Shown one piece after another: positions 1-7,847 of a DNA stretch of 54,863 bases. Each line of letters opens with the position of its first letter. Positions within the stretch are counted from its first letter, which is position 1. The position numbers and the translations under genes were made by a program. The DNA comes from Planctomycetota bacterium (lineage in GTDB: Bacteria > Planctomycetota > UBA8108 > SXIK01). The DNA lies in assembly GCA_016209535.1 (NCBI GenBank), contig JACQVW010000236.1:1-54863 (forward strand). The letters run 5' to 3'. Under the pieces are notes generated by a model that worked only from the letters and a program-made list of their open reading frames with translations, had not been told where the DNA came from and did not search any database.

Positions 1-893
1 GCGCTCTTCCCCATGCCCGCCTCGGCGGTGACGGCGATGGCCGTGGGGCCGCGCGCCTCGTCAAGGAGCGCGCGGGCCCGCCTCAGCTCCGCCTCGCGGT
101 CCAGGAAGCACGAGGCCGGTCGCAAGAGCCCTGTCAGGCTTTCGCCCGTGAGGCGGCCGAGGTCGGCGAGGAGGTCGTCTGTGCTCTCGTAGCCCTTCCG
201 CGGGTCGCGCTGGAGGAGCTTGAGGATCACCCGCTCGAGGTCCGTCGAGACCGCGGGGCTCAGCTTGCGGGGCCGCTCGAGAGCTTTCTCCACCGACGGG
301 TCCAGGGCCCTCCCCGTGAGGATCGAGTAGCCCACCGCCCCCAGGCCTCGCAGGTCCGCCGCGTGGGCGGCTCCGGCCAGGCCCGGCGAAGGCCACCACG
401 CCGGGTCGGAGAGGGCCACGGCGGGGGTGGCTTCATCCGAAGTGGGGGGAGGCCGCCGCCTGACGAGGAGGTTCGCGGACTTGAGGTTGCCGTGGGCAAG
501 CCCGAACCGGTGGAGGAGCGCGAGAGCCCTTGCCGCGGAGGAAAGGACGCCCACGAGCCACCGCTCCCCCTTGCCCCGCGATGCCGCGAGGACATCGGTT
601 CCCTCGACGTAAGGCCGCGCGAGGTAGGTCTGCCCCCCCTCACGACAGAGGCGCACCGGCGAGGCCAGGCACGGGTGCTTGAGCGATGCGAGCTCTCCCA
701 GGTCGGTGCGCAGGAGCCCGGCGAACGCCCGCTCGCGCGCGGGGGGGAGGGGCTTGAGCACCCAGCGCGATCTCGCTGGGCCGGTCGTCTCGATGGCGAG
801 GTAGCTCGGGCCGTGGGGCCCTTCGCCGAGGGGGGTCCACCGGCGGGAGCCAGCTCTTCGAGGCGCCCCTCGTCGTGCACGTTCCGGGTCCAT
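1..893 (-). CDS. Pseudokinase-AAA ATPase fusion regulator (C-terminus cut off by window edge)
   Basis: Reading leftwards from an ATG at 891-893, this open frame gives about 297 residues and runs off the window. Residues 20-270 have a Ser/Thr kinase fold: a glycine-rich loop (LGEGPHGPSY, 22-31), the ATP lysine K47, and a helical C-lobe. The catalytic loop reads HGNLKSANLL (134-143), so the HRD aspartate is an asparagine, and the DFG position reads SDPAW. After the kinase the frame enters an AAA_16-like module (FLDREAELRRARALL) whose P-loop AEAGMGKS is the last thing visible. Kinase-AAA fusions of this type are usually cytoplasmic signal integrators. The loss of both catalytic and metal-binding residues suggests a non-phosphorylating sensor. 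No strong ribosome-binding site precedes the ATG. The gene diverges from the dockerin gene across 224 bases in which I see nothing firm. Confidence 0.72.
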   Translation of the reverse strand, partial: MDPERARRGAPRRAGSRRWTPLGEGPHGPSYLAIETTGPARSRWVLKPLPPARERAFAGLLRTDLGELASLKHPCLASPVRLCREGGQTYLARPYVEGTDVLAASRGKGERWLVGVLSSAARALALLHRFGLAHGNLKSANLLVRRRPPPTSDEATPAVALSDPAWWPSPGLAGAAHAADLRGLGAVGYSILTGRALDPSVEKALERPRKLSPAVSTDLERVILKLLQRDPRKGYESTDDLLADLGRLTGESLTGLLRPASCFLDREAELRRARALLDEARGPTAIAVTAEAGMGKS

Positions 894-1117
894 TCGACTG
901 AAAGGCCGCTTCAGGGCCCCGAGCCCCAGTGTAAACCCTGGCTTACTCGACCGGGTCGCGGGACCATGGTGGAACTCGGAAACCCTGGGGTTTTCGCGGG
1001 GTTACGAAGCAACTGAGCGGCCACGCCGGGCCGCTGCATCGGCGGCACGCGCGTTGCACTCGAGGCCGGATGCTTCGTGATCCCTGTGTTCGGGCACAAT
1101 TTCCTTGGAGGCATCCC

Positions 1118-3049
1118 ATGATCCCTCGCTATCTCACCATCGTCCTCGCCGCGTCCTGCTTCGCCTTCGCCGCACCTACCGCGTGGCCTCAGGTGACCTT
1201 CGAGGTCGGGCGCGCGACGGCCGCGCCGGCCCAGCTCGACGTCACGGTGCCCGTCTCAATCTTCGTCGAGGAGGGCACGCCGCCGGTCGACGGGTGGATC
1301 GTGAGCTTGCGCTACGACCCGGCCGCCCTCGGGAACGTGCGGCTCGAGAGCACGAGACCTGCGGACTTCATCACGTCTTCGCTCGGGGTCGACCACTACG
1401 TCCACGCCGGGACCGTCGGGATGGCGCTCGTCTATGACCTAGACGAGCCTCACTCGCGTAGCATCACCTCGGAGAACGACGGCGAGGTGGCGCGTCTCCA
1501 TTTCTGCGTCCTCGAGACGGCCATCCAGGGAACGTACCCGATCCGATTCGCGTTCCACGCCGAGGCCGTGTCCTCTCCGGCCTCGACCACGCAGTACACG
1601 GCCGCGCGCTCGAGCCGCTACCCGATCACGAGGGGCGGCTCCGTGACCGTCGCGGGCGCGCCCGTGGCCGGCGCAGGCTGCCCTGCCGATCCGCCCAGGC
1701 CTGCGCCGCCTTCGGCGGAGACCGTGATCTTCCAGCTTGGCCAGGCCACGGAGGCTGCAGGGGCCTCGGAGGTGGCCGTTCCCCTCGAGGTCATCGTCGA
1801 GGCCGGCGCACCGCCGGTGCAGGGCTGGGCCGCAGCGGTCCATTACGGCTCCGCCGGCGTCTTCCCGCCGCCCCTGGGCGAGGTCCGCATCGAGAATGCG
1901 CGCCCGGCGGATTTCTTCGCCTTCAGCGGGCAGTCGGCGTTCGTGGATCCCGGGCTCGTGGGCGCCGAGGTCGTCTACGACCTGACCAGGGTCATCCCGG
2001 AGAACGTCATCACCGCGGAGACGAGCGGCATCGTCGCATGGCTCCGCTTCTGCGTCCTCTCGACGGCGAGCTCCGGGTCTTCGGTCCCTCTGGAGCTCGT
2101 CCCCTTCGCCGAGAGGACGGACAAGCCTGGGATCGCCCTCCATTACACGTCGGAGGGCAAGACGCGCACGCCCCTCACGGTCCCCGGGTCCGTCACGATC
2201 GCGGGCGACCCGGTCGCGGGAGGCGCTTGCCAGCCCGACGAGCACGAGGTCCCGCCCCCGCCGCCGGCCGAGCTGAAGGCCGTCCTCAAGATCGGCGGCG
2301 GCTCCGCGTTCCTGGGCCAGGAGGTGCGCCTGCCCTTCACCGTCCTGCCAAACGCCGAGATGCAGGGCTTCTCGGTCTCCGTCGACTTCGACGAGACGAA
2401 GCTTGTGGGCCTCGAGGTCGAGAAGGTCTTCTCGAAACCGGACGGGACCGACTGGGACTTCCAGACCTTCCACATCGACAACTCGGATGCAAACCCAGGC
2501 AGCGGTGGTGTGGACGAGGGCTTCCTCGTCGCAGCGGCCGTCTTTGACTTCACCGCGCCGAACCTTGGTCCGCGCCGCGACCAGGAGAGCGGGATCCTCG
2601 CGCTTCGCTTCCAGGTCAAGCCCGCGGCTCCCGCCGGCCCCACGGAGGTCCGCTTCCTCGACGGGGGCAGCGCGCCCTCGAGCCCGCCCACCCGCAACGT
2701 GGCGGTCCTCTTCGGCAAGACTGCGGACGTCACCTACGACGTCTCTCCGCTCTTCGTGAACGCCCTGCTGGGGATCGTGGGCGACATCACCGTGTTCCTG
2801 CGCGGCGACTCGAACGGGGACCTCGACGTGGACCTGAGCGATGCGCAGGCGACCCTCACGTACCTCTTCGTCACCGGCGAGCCGCCCCACTGCCTCGACG
2901 CGGCTGACGCGAACGACGATGGCACCGTGGACGTCACCGACCCCATCTTCACCCTCCTTTACCTGTTCCTGGGAGGGCGGCCCCTGCCGCCGCCCTCCGA
3001 CTCGCCCGGCGAGGACCCGACGCCGGACGGGATGGGCTGCCGGGGCTGA
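1118..3049 (+). CDS. Secreted cohesin-like repeat protein with C-terminal dockerin and DPTPDGMGC tail
   Basis: This is a 643-residue exported protein. The ATG at 1118 is chosen over an upstream in-frame start at 1070 because GGAGG at 1107-1111 sits 6 bases before it and it opens a clean signal peptide (MIPRYLTIVLAASCFAFA). Three beta-rich units of 140-190 residues follow, at about 25-200, 210-385 and 395-560. Each resembles the cohesin or CARDB type, with motifs such as W(I/A)VSLRYDP and GEVARLHFCVL. At the C-terminus lie two dockerin-like calcium loops (DSNGDLDVDLSD and DANDDGTVDVTD) and the tail EDPTPDGMGC. Dockerins normally bind cohesins on a partner, so this one protein carries both kinds of surface. 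The tail recurs at 14401-16866 and, in varied form, at 20047-23256. The ligand and role are unknown. Confidence 0.85.
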   Translation: MIPRYLTIVLAASCFAFAAPTAWPQVTFEVGRATAAPAQLDVTVPVSIFVEEGTPPVDGWIVSLRYDPAALGNVRLESTRPADFITSSLGVDHYVHAGTVGMALVYDLDEPHSRSITSENDGEVARLHFCVLETAIQGTYPIRFAFHAEAVSSPASTTQYTAARSSRYPITRGGSVTVAGAPVAGAGCPADPPRPAPPSAETVIFQLGQATEAAGASEVAVPLEVIVEAGAPPVQGWAAAVHYGSAGVFPPPLGEVRIENARPADFFAFSGQSAFVDPGLVGAEVVYDLTRVIPENVITAETSGIVAWLRFCVLSTASSGSSVPLELVPFAERTDKPGIALHYTSEGKTRTPLTVPGSVTIAGDPVAGGACQPDEHEVPPPPPAELKAVLKIGGGSAFLGQEVRLPFTVLPNAEMQGFSVSVDFDETKLVGLEVEKVFSKPDGTDWDFQTFHIDNSDANPGSGGVDEGFLVAAAVFDFTAPNLGPRRDQESGILALRFQVKPAAPAGPTEVRFLDGGSAPSSPPTRNVAVLFGKTADVTYDVSPLFVNALLGIVGDITVFLRGDSNGDLDVDLSDAQATLTYLFVTGEPPHCLDAADANDDGTVDVTDPIFTLLYLFLGGRPLPPPSDSPGEDPTPDGMGCRG

Positions 3050-3067
3050 GAGGACCCTCTCGGCCCC
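3042..3067. terminator. Hairpin between convergent genes
   Basis: An 11-bp stem (GGGGCTGAGAG paired with CTCTCGGCCCC, one G-U pair) closes a 4-base loop GACC. It overlaps the stop of the dockerin gene and lies between two convergent genes. There is no U-tract, so it may be a U-less or two-way terminator. Confidence 0.5.
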
Positions 3068-3079
3068 CTCCAGGCCCAC

Positions 3080-5218
3080 CTACTCGAACGCCCGCGGCAC
3101 TTCGGGCAGCCCCGCCGTGAGGACCGGCGCGCCCCGCCGCCCCACATCGTCCAGGTCCCAGCGCTCAAAGCCGAGCGCGAGGGCCGGCGAGTCGTCGCGG
3201 AGGCGGAAGTCGCCCGCCGCGGCGTCGGCGAAGCGAGGGTCGACGACGAGGGATCCCTGGTCCTGGCCTCGCGCCTTGCGCCAGGCCTCGAGGTCCAGGC
3301 CGCCCGGGAAGGTCACGGGCCGGCCCGAGGCGTTCCAGTAGACGTTCCTCTCGAGGCGGAAGCCCGGGTCCTTCCAGTTGCTCCCGAGGAGCGGGCTCTC
3401 GTTGTCCCAGAGCACGATGTTGCGCTCGAACGTGAACGAGAGGTGCTCCTCGGTCCGCGTCCTCTGGAGCTGCTGGACCCGCGAGAAGGCCAGGACGTTG
3501 TTCCGCACGGCGTTCTCCTTCCCGTAGTGCTGGTGGAAGCTCCCCGTCTTCGTGTGGTGGACGAGGTTCTTCTCGAGGACGATCCCCGTCGAGCCCTCGT
3601 CGGTGTAGAGCCCCCAGCCGCCGTAGTCGTAGGCCTCGACGTGGTGGATGCGGTTATGGTGCACCGTCGTCCCCGGCGACACGCCGAGCGTGTACACGCC
3701 TCCCATGTCCGAGAGGACGCCCTGGCCGATCTCGTGGATGTGGTTGTGGGAGATCTCGTTGTGGTGGGCGAGGCTCGCGGCGTAGCCCCAGACCCAGCCG
3801 ACGCTCACGCCCGTGTAGTAGAGGTCGCGGATGTCGTTGTGCTCGACCGTCGTGTGGGAGGCGTGCCCGATCCACACGCCGACGGCGGCCATGTGGAGGC
3901 GCCCCCCGTGGGCGATGAGGCAGTCCCGCACGGCGTTGTGGCTCACGTGGCTCTCGGGGTCGTCGGACTTCGGCTGCCCCGCGGCCCAGGAGCCGGGGCC
4001 GCCGGCCTGGCCGATCTTCACGCCGCCCCCGCCGAGGTCGAAGAGCTCGCACCGCTCGATCCGGTTGCCTCGCGAGCCCGCGCCGAGGGCGATCGCGTAG
4101 CCGCCCGTGTGGCGCACGGCGCACTCCTCGATCGCGATCCTCCGCGCTCCGATCCCCTCGACGGCGGCGCTGAGCTGCACCTCGGCCTGCGGGTACGAGC
4201 TCCCCTCATCGGGCACGTTCCAGCTCGTGTGGGCGAGGTCGAGGCCCCGGAGGTGGACGTGCTCCACCCAGCGCCGCGCCGCCACGTCGCCCTGGAAGAC
4301 GACGAGCCGCTCGAGGCGCGGCGCGACGACGACGGCCCCCTCCGGCGCCTCGCCCGGGAGGGGCACGTAGGTCAGCTCGCCCGCCGCGCGGTCGAGGTGC
4401 CACTGCCCCGGCTCGCGGAGCGCCTGCTTCACGTTCTCGACGCGGTAGCGGTGGTCCTTCCGGAAGGCGCTCCAGTAGCTCGTGCCCCGCGTGGTCCCGG
4501 TGAAGGTCACGACCCGTTCCTTCGGGTCCACCGAGGCGATCCGCATGCGGGATGCCGACCAGAGGTGGATCGCGACGACCTCGGCGTCGCTCCCGGCCCA
4601 CTCGGCCCGGATGTCATCGCCCGCGAAGCGGAAGCGGTCGTGCCCCTTCGCCTTCGCCGCCTCGCTGGGCGGCAGCTCCTCGGCCACGCGGTGCCACCCC
4701 GAGGCCGGAAGGCGCGGGCGGAAGCGGCGCTGGTCGTCGACGAAGAGCTGCGCGAAGCGCCACGCGCCGCCGCGCACGTCGTCGAGCGCGAGGCGCCAGC
4801 GGCCGTCCTCCCCCACCTTCCAGCCTCCGAGGCGCCGCCCGCCGCTCAGGACGGGCCGCTCGCCGGGGTAGGCGGCGTAGACGGCGGGCGCCTTCTCGGT
4901 CCCCGAGTCCTCGGGTGTGAAGACGACCGTGTCGGCGAGCTCGTGGAAGCCGCCGCGGATGAGGACCGTGAAGGGCCGCTCGCGGCCCGGCTCGCGGGCC
5001 TTGAGCTCCCGCACGGCGCGGCGCGCCCGGTCGAGGGTGCGGAAGGGGCCGTCCTTCCGGTCGGAGGACGGCTCCGCGAGGCGGCCGGACCAGGCGTCGT
5101 CGCCCGAGGTCGAGACGAAGAAGTCGGCGTCGGCCGCCGGCCCGGCGGCGAGGGTGATCGCGAGCAAGGAGGGAGCGATCACGGCGAGAACGGTGGGGAG
5201 GACGAGGAGGGTAAGCAT
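3080..5218 (-). CDS. Secreted right-handed beta-helix protein, GH141-like
   Basis: This 712-residue protein begins with a signal peptide (residues 1-30, ending near AAGPAADA). It then shows the pattern DFFVSTSGDDAWSGRL, FRTLDRARRAVRELK, VLIRGG and YAAYPGERPVLSGG. That pattern starts many bacterial parallel beta-helix enzymes, including those classed as GH141 (fucosidase/xylanase type). The second half (about 320-640) is a coil of short repeats rich in N, H and G (VSHNAVRDC, VEHNDIRDL, ISHNHIHEI, VHHNRIHHV), typical of pectate-lyase-like helices. It probably acts outside the cytoplasm on a plant or algal polysaccharide. The exact substrate cannot be read from the sequence. The start ATG (5216-5218) is preceded by AAGGAA. 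Neighbours with related carbohydrate roles are the PL11 lyase and the Gfo/Idh oxidoreductase. Confidence 0.8.
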   Translation of the reverse strand: MLTLLVLPTVLAVIAPSLLAITLAAGPAADADFFVSTSGDDAWSGRLAEPSSDRKDGPFRTLDRARRAVRELKAREPGRERPFTVLIRGGFHELADTVVFTPEDSGTEKAPAVYAAYPGERPVLSGGRRLGGWKVGEDGRWRLALDDVRGGAWRFAQLFVDDQRRFRPRLPASGWHRVAEELPPSEAAKAKGHDRFRFAGDDIRAEWAGSDAEVVAIHLWSASRMRIASVDPKERVVTFTGTTRGTSYWSAFRKDHRYRVENVKQALREPGQWHLDRAAGELTYVPLPGEAPEGAVVVAPRLERLVVFQGDVAARRWVEHVHLRGLDLAHTSWNVPDEGSSYPQAEVQLSAAVEGIGARRIAIEECAVRHTGGYAIALGAGSRGNRIERCELFDLGGGGVKIGQAGGPGSWAAGQPKSDDPESHVSHNAVRDCLIAHGGRLHMAAVGVWIGHASHTTVEHNDIRDLYYTGVSVGWVWGYAASLAHHNEISHNHIHEIGQGVLSDMGGVYTLGVSPGTTVHHNRIHHVEAYDYGGWGLYTDEGSTGIVLEKNLVHHTKTGSFHQHYGKENAVRNNVLAFSRVQQLQRTRTEEHLSFTFERNIVLWDNESPLLGSNWKDPGFRLERNVYWNASGRPVTFPGGLDLEAWRKARGQDQGSLVVDPRFADAAAGDFRLRDDSPALALGFERWDLDDVGRRGAPVLTAGLPEVPRAFE

Positions 5219-5431
5219 GGGTAGTTCCTTGGGTACGGCTGGGATGCAACCGAGCAGCGTACCACCCTACAAGGCCGCGGTCGCCGGGCCGTGACCGGGG
5301 GCACGCGAGGGCGTGGCGTACGCCGCGCCACTCTTGGACAAGGGGAGGTGCCTGGAAGTCACCAAGCCGCCGAGATCGGCAGAGTGGGCGCGCCCGCCCC
5401 AAAACGTCCTTCTGGACCGCACTCGTTGCCG

Positions 5432-5437
5432 TAGAAT
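5432..5437 (+). promoter_or_regulatory. Minus-10 element for DUF4058 gene 1
   Basis: TAGAAT matches 5 of 6 bases of the sigma70 -10 box and stands in an otherwise GC-rich region 43 bases before the ATG. No convincing -35 box is visible 16-18 bases upstream. DUF4058 gene 2 has a similar TAGACT at 23337-23342. Confidence 0.4.
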
Positions 5438-5480
5438 GGGACGAGAGCAAGTGGATCTCCCCCAATCGGAGCGACTATCC

Positions 5481-6293
5481 ATGCCATCTCCCTTCCCAGG
5501 AATGGACCCGTTCCTCGAGCACCCCGAGCGCTTCCCCGGGTTCCACGACAGCTTCATCGCCCACCTGAAGGAGCTCTTGCAGCCGAGGCTGCCCGAGCCC
5601 TACTATGCGGACAGCGGCCGGCGCGCCTGGATCGAGGTCTCCGAGCGGTTCATCGGACCCGACTTGCAGGTGCTCAAGCCGCGCCGGGCGCAGGGAGCTC
5701 CGGCGGAGCGGGAGGCGACGGGCGGCGTCGCGGTCGCGGCTCCGCCCTCGGCCCGGCCCATCGTGATCCACGTGCCCCATGACGAGCGCCGCGAGCCCTT
5801 CATCGAGATCTACGTGGGCCGGCGCCCCGACCGGCGCCTGGTCACGACGATCGAAGTCTTGAGCCCGAGCAACAAGGCTGCCGGCGAGCAAGGACGGGAC
5901 CTGTACCTGCGCAAGCAGCGCGAGGTCCTCCAGGGCAAGGTCCACCTGGTCGAGATCGATCTCCTGCGGGTCGGCGAGCACACGACGGCAGTTCCCCGCG
6001 ACCGGCTCATGGCGAAGGCAGGAGCCTTCGACTACCACGTCTGCATCCACCGCTTCGACCAGTTCGAGGACTACCACGTATACCCGTTCCGACTCGAGGA
6101 GAGCCTGCCCGAGATCAGTATCCCCCTCTTGCCGGGGGACCCCTCGATCCCAATCGACCTCGAGGCCGTCCTCGTCAGAGCCTACGATGCGGGCCCCTAC
6201 CGCCGTGAGGTCCGCTACGGGGAAGAGGCGCCGATCCCTCCGCTCTCCCCGGAGCAGAGCGCCTGGGCCGCCGGGGTCTTGAAGCGGGCCTGA
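5481..6293 (+). CDS. DUF4058 family protein 1
   Basis: This 270-residue protein starts at MPSPFPGMDPFLEHP, the diagnostic N-terminus of DUF4058, a family common in cyanobacteria and planctomycetes. An in-frame ATG 56 codons earlier is rejected because the family always begins at this motif and a -10 box lies between the two. Further family signatures are TTIEVLSPSNKAAGEQGRDLYLRKQREVL cut into its key parts (IEVLSPSNK at about 130, YLRKQRE) and HLVEIDLLR. The conserved E, K and D/E residues recall a restriction-endonuclease-like core, but the function is not established. No signal peptide is present, so it should be cytoplasmic. A paralogue of about the same size lies at 23373-24158. Confidence 0.9.
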   Translation: MPSPFPGMDPFLEHPERFPGFHDSFIAHLKELLQPRLPEPYYADSGRRAWIEVSERFIGPDLQVLKPRRAQGAPAEREATGGVAVAAPPSARPIVIHVPHDERREPFIEIYVGRRPDRRLVTTIEVLSPSNKAAGEQGRDLYLRKQREVLQGKVHLVEIDLLRVGEHTTAVPRDRLMAKAGAFDYHVCIHRFDQFEDYHVYPFRLEESLPEISIPLLPGDPSIPIDLEAVLVRAYDAGPYRREVRYGEEAPIPPLSPEQSAWAAGVLKRA

Positions 6294-6303
6294 GGGCGCC
6301 CCG

Positions 6304-6339
6304 CCGGAGGCTCCCGCACCAGCGGCGGGCTCCTCCCGG
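6304..6339. terminator. Imperfect hairpin between convergent genes
   Basis: CCCGC pairs with GCGGG and GGAGG with CCTCC, separated by a 2-by-2 internal loop, in the 55 bases between DUF4058 gene 1 and the oxidoreductase gene. There is no T-tract. It is a plausible two-way terminator. Confidence 0.35.
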
Positions 6340-6348
6340 CCACGGGCA

Positions 6349-7506
6349 TCACCCGCCCCGCTTCACCTCCTCCATCGTCGCGACGCGGCGGCCGTAGACG
6401 GCGTCGCGCACCATGAGGGCCACGAGGACCGCGTCGCGGCCGTTCAGGACGTTCGAGAAAGGCCGCTTGCGGGCCCGCACGCACTCGAGGAAGGCCTCCT
6501 GGGCGAAGCGCGTCGTGTTCCCGCCCTCCTCCTTCAGCGTCTCCTTGGGCCTCGAGGCGTCCATGTACTCGACGGGGCCCTCGAGGAGGCCCACGCCGCC
6601 CTTCCGGCCCATGACGTGCAGGAAGGGCTTCCCGAAGGCCCCGCCCTTGGGGCAGAGCCAGGAGTGGACCCAGCTCACGATCACGTCCTTCGGGTACTCG
6701 ATGATCGCCGTGTAGTAGTCGTGGACGTCGCGGTCCGGCTCGCCCTCGGTGAAGATGTCCGCCCGCCCCATGCCGAAGGCCCTGAGCGGGAGCGCGCCCA
6801 GCGCCCAGTTCATGATGTCGAAGTGGTGGACGGCCTGCTCCACCATCCAGTCCCCCGAGCGGGCGCGCTTCGAAAACCAGCCGCGCAGGGGCCCGAAGGG
6901 GGCCAGGAACGCCGCGCGCAGCTCGACGGCCTCCCCCAGGTCGCCCCGGTGCAGCCGCTCGATCCCGTCCCGCACCCGCGGGCTGTAGCGGCTCTGGAAG
7001 CCGACCTGCACGATGCTCACCGACGTCTCGGCGGCCTTCACGATGGCGTCGGCCTCCGCCGCGGTGATGCAGAGCGGCTTCTCGGCGTAGAGGTCCTTGC
7101 CGGCCCGGATCGCATCGAGGTAGAGGGGCGCGTGGACGTCGCAGGGCGTCGCCATGAGGACCGCGTCGACGTCCTTCGCCTCCAGGACCCTCCGGTGATG
7201 CTCCGTCGCCGCAGGCCTCTTGCCCGTCTTCTCCTCGACGAGGCGCCCCGCCGACTCGAGGCGCGTGGGGTCGATGTCGCAGACCCAGGTGACCTCGACG
7301 CCCGGGATCTCGAGCGCCGTCCTCAGGTGCGTCGTCCCGCGCCCGCCGACTCCGACGAAACCCATGCGCACCTTCCCCGCCTCGCCGGGTCGGCCGATGG
7401 CGGGCGCGGGCAGCCCCGCGAGGGCCGCGGCGCCGAGCGCCGACGCACCCCGGGACAAGAACCTCCTTCTGCACAGTCGTCTCGAGTCGCTGTCACGGCG
7501 CGGCAT
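6349..7506 (-). CDS. Tat-exported Gfo/Idh/MocA family oxidoreductase
   Basis: This 385-residue enzyme starts at the ATG at 7504-7506, with AAGGAG 7 bases upstream; a longer in-frame start at 7650 lacks this. Residues 9-38 form a twin-arginine signal (CRRRFLSRG followed by a hydrophobic alanine-rich stretch). A Rossmann fold follows with GFVGVGGRG for NAD(P), then the hallmark EKPLCI and a C-terminal Gfo/Idh domain (GGWMVEQAVHHFD-like: GDWMVEQAVHHFD). Tat export is usual for the many planctomycete members of this family, which carry a tightly bound cofactor and act on sugars or inositols outside the cytoplasm. The substrate cannot be predicted. The gene is probably transcribed alone from the promoter at 7563-7592. 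Confidence 0.9.
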   Translation of the reverse strand: MPRRDSDSRRLCRRRFLSRGASALGAAALAGLPAPAIGRPGEAGKVRMGFVGVGGRGTTHLRTALEIPGVEVTWVCDIDPTRLESAGRLVEEKTGKRPAATEHHRRVLEAKDVDAVLMATPCDVHAPLYLDAIRAGKDLYAEKPLCITAAEADAIVKAAETSVSIVQVGFQSRYSPRVRDGIERLHRGDLGEAVELRAAFLAPFGPLRGWFSKRARSGDWMVEQAVHHFDIMNWALGALPLRAFGMGRADIFTEGEPDRDVHDYYTAIIEYPKDVIVSWVHSWLCPKGGAFGKPFLHVMGRKGGVGLLEGPVEYMDASRPKETLKEEGGNTTRFAQEAFLECVRARKRPFSNVLNGRDAVLVALMVRDAVYGRRVATMEEVKRGG

Positions 7507-7562
7507 CGTTCGCTCCTTGGGAGGTCCGTTGGTGTCGGGGGGAAACAGCAGGCCTGCACCTG

Positions 7563-7592
7563 AGTGTCGGCGACAGTCCAGAAAGTTGTCAA
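7563..7592 (-). promoter_or_regulatory. Sigma70-like promoter of the oxidoreductase gene
   Basis: On the minus strand a perfect -35 TTGACA (7592-7587) is followed after 18 bases by GACACT (7568-7563), which keeps the key A at position 2 and T at position 6. The start codon lies 57 bases further on. Confidence 0.45.
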
Positions 7593-7604
7593 GACGTGCG
7601 TTCC

Positions 7605-7775
7605 GGGTGCGTGCCGGCGACCCGAGCCTGCGGCGCACCCAGGAAACCACGCCGCGAGCGTCGGGCAGGGAAGTTGCGGCGTGTGCACCGAGGTCAGCGC
7701 CTGGAATCTCCGAGCCCTACGAAGGGCACAGACGAGAGAGATGGCCGGGAGGCCGCAAGCCTCCCGGTCTTTTCC
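7605..7775 (+). ncRNA. Candidate structured RNA ending in an intrinsic terminator
   Basis: The 341-base gap between two minus-strand genes holds no convincing ORF but four strong stems in series. These are GGGTGCG/CGCACCC (7605-7611 with 7634-7640), CACGCCGC/GCGGCGTG (7648-7655 with 7676-7683), GCCCT-ACGA-AGGGC (7714-7727), and a 9-bp stem followed by TCTTTTCC (7745-7775). The T-run is on the plus strand, so the polarity points to a plus-strand transcript with no protein gene upstream. I could not match it to tRNA, SRP RNA, 6S or RNase P RNA. It could also be a structured 3' trailer of the Nramp-like transcript read on the other strand. Confidence 0.35.
7745..7775 (+). terminator. Rho-independent terminator (plus-strand polarity)
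   Basis: The stem CCGGGAGGC/GCCTCCCGG (9 bp, perfect) with loop CGCAA is followed by TCTTTTCC. On the minus strand the trailing sequence is CCATCTCTC, a poor U-tract, so it would work less well for the Nramp-like gene. Confidence 0.7.
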
Positions 7776-7847
7776 TTGCCACGAGACGCAGCGTTCCGAC
7801 TGCCACGAGACCGCAGAAGTAGTCGCCGCGGTCCTCTCTCGGTGTCC

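Noticed and set aside
1439..3079. Long minus-strand open frame of 546 codons opposite the dockerin gene
   Set aside because: It mirrors the high-GC coding frame of the plus strand, is rich in R, D, G and H without domains, and the opposite strand has clear signal peptide and dockerin motifs.
7605..7680. tRNA gene in the structured gap
   Set aside because: No T-loop GTTCRA motif, no cloverleaf and no CCA-proximal acceptor pairing could be built from the stems.
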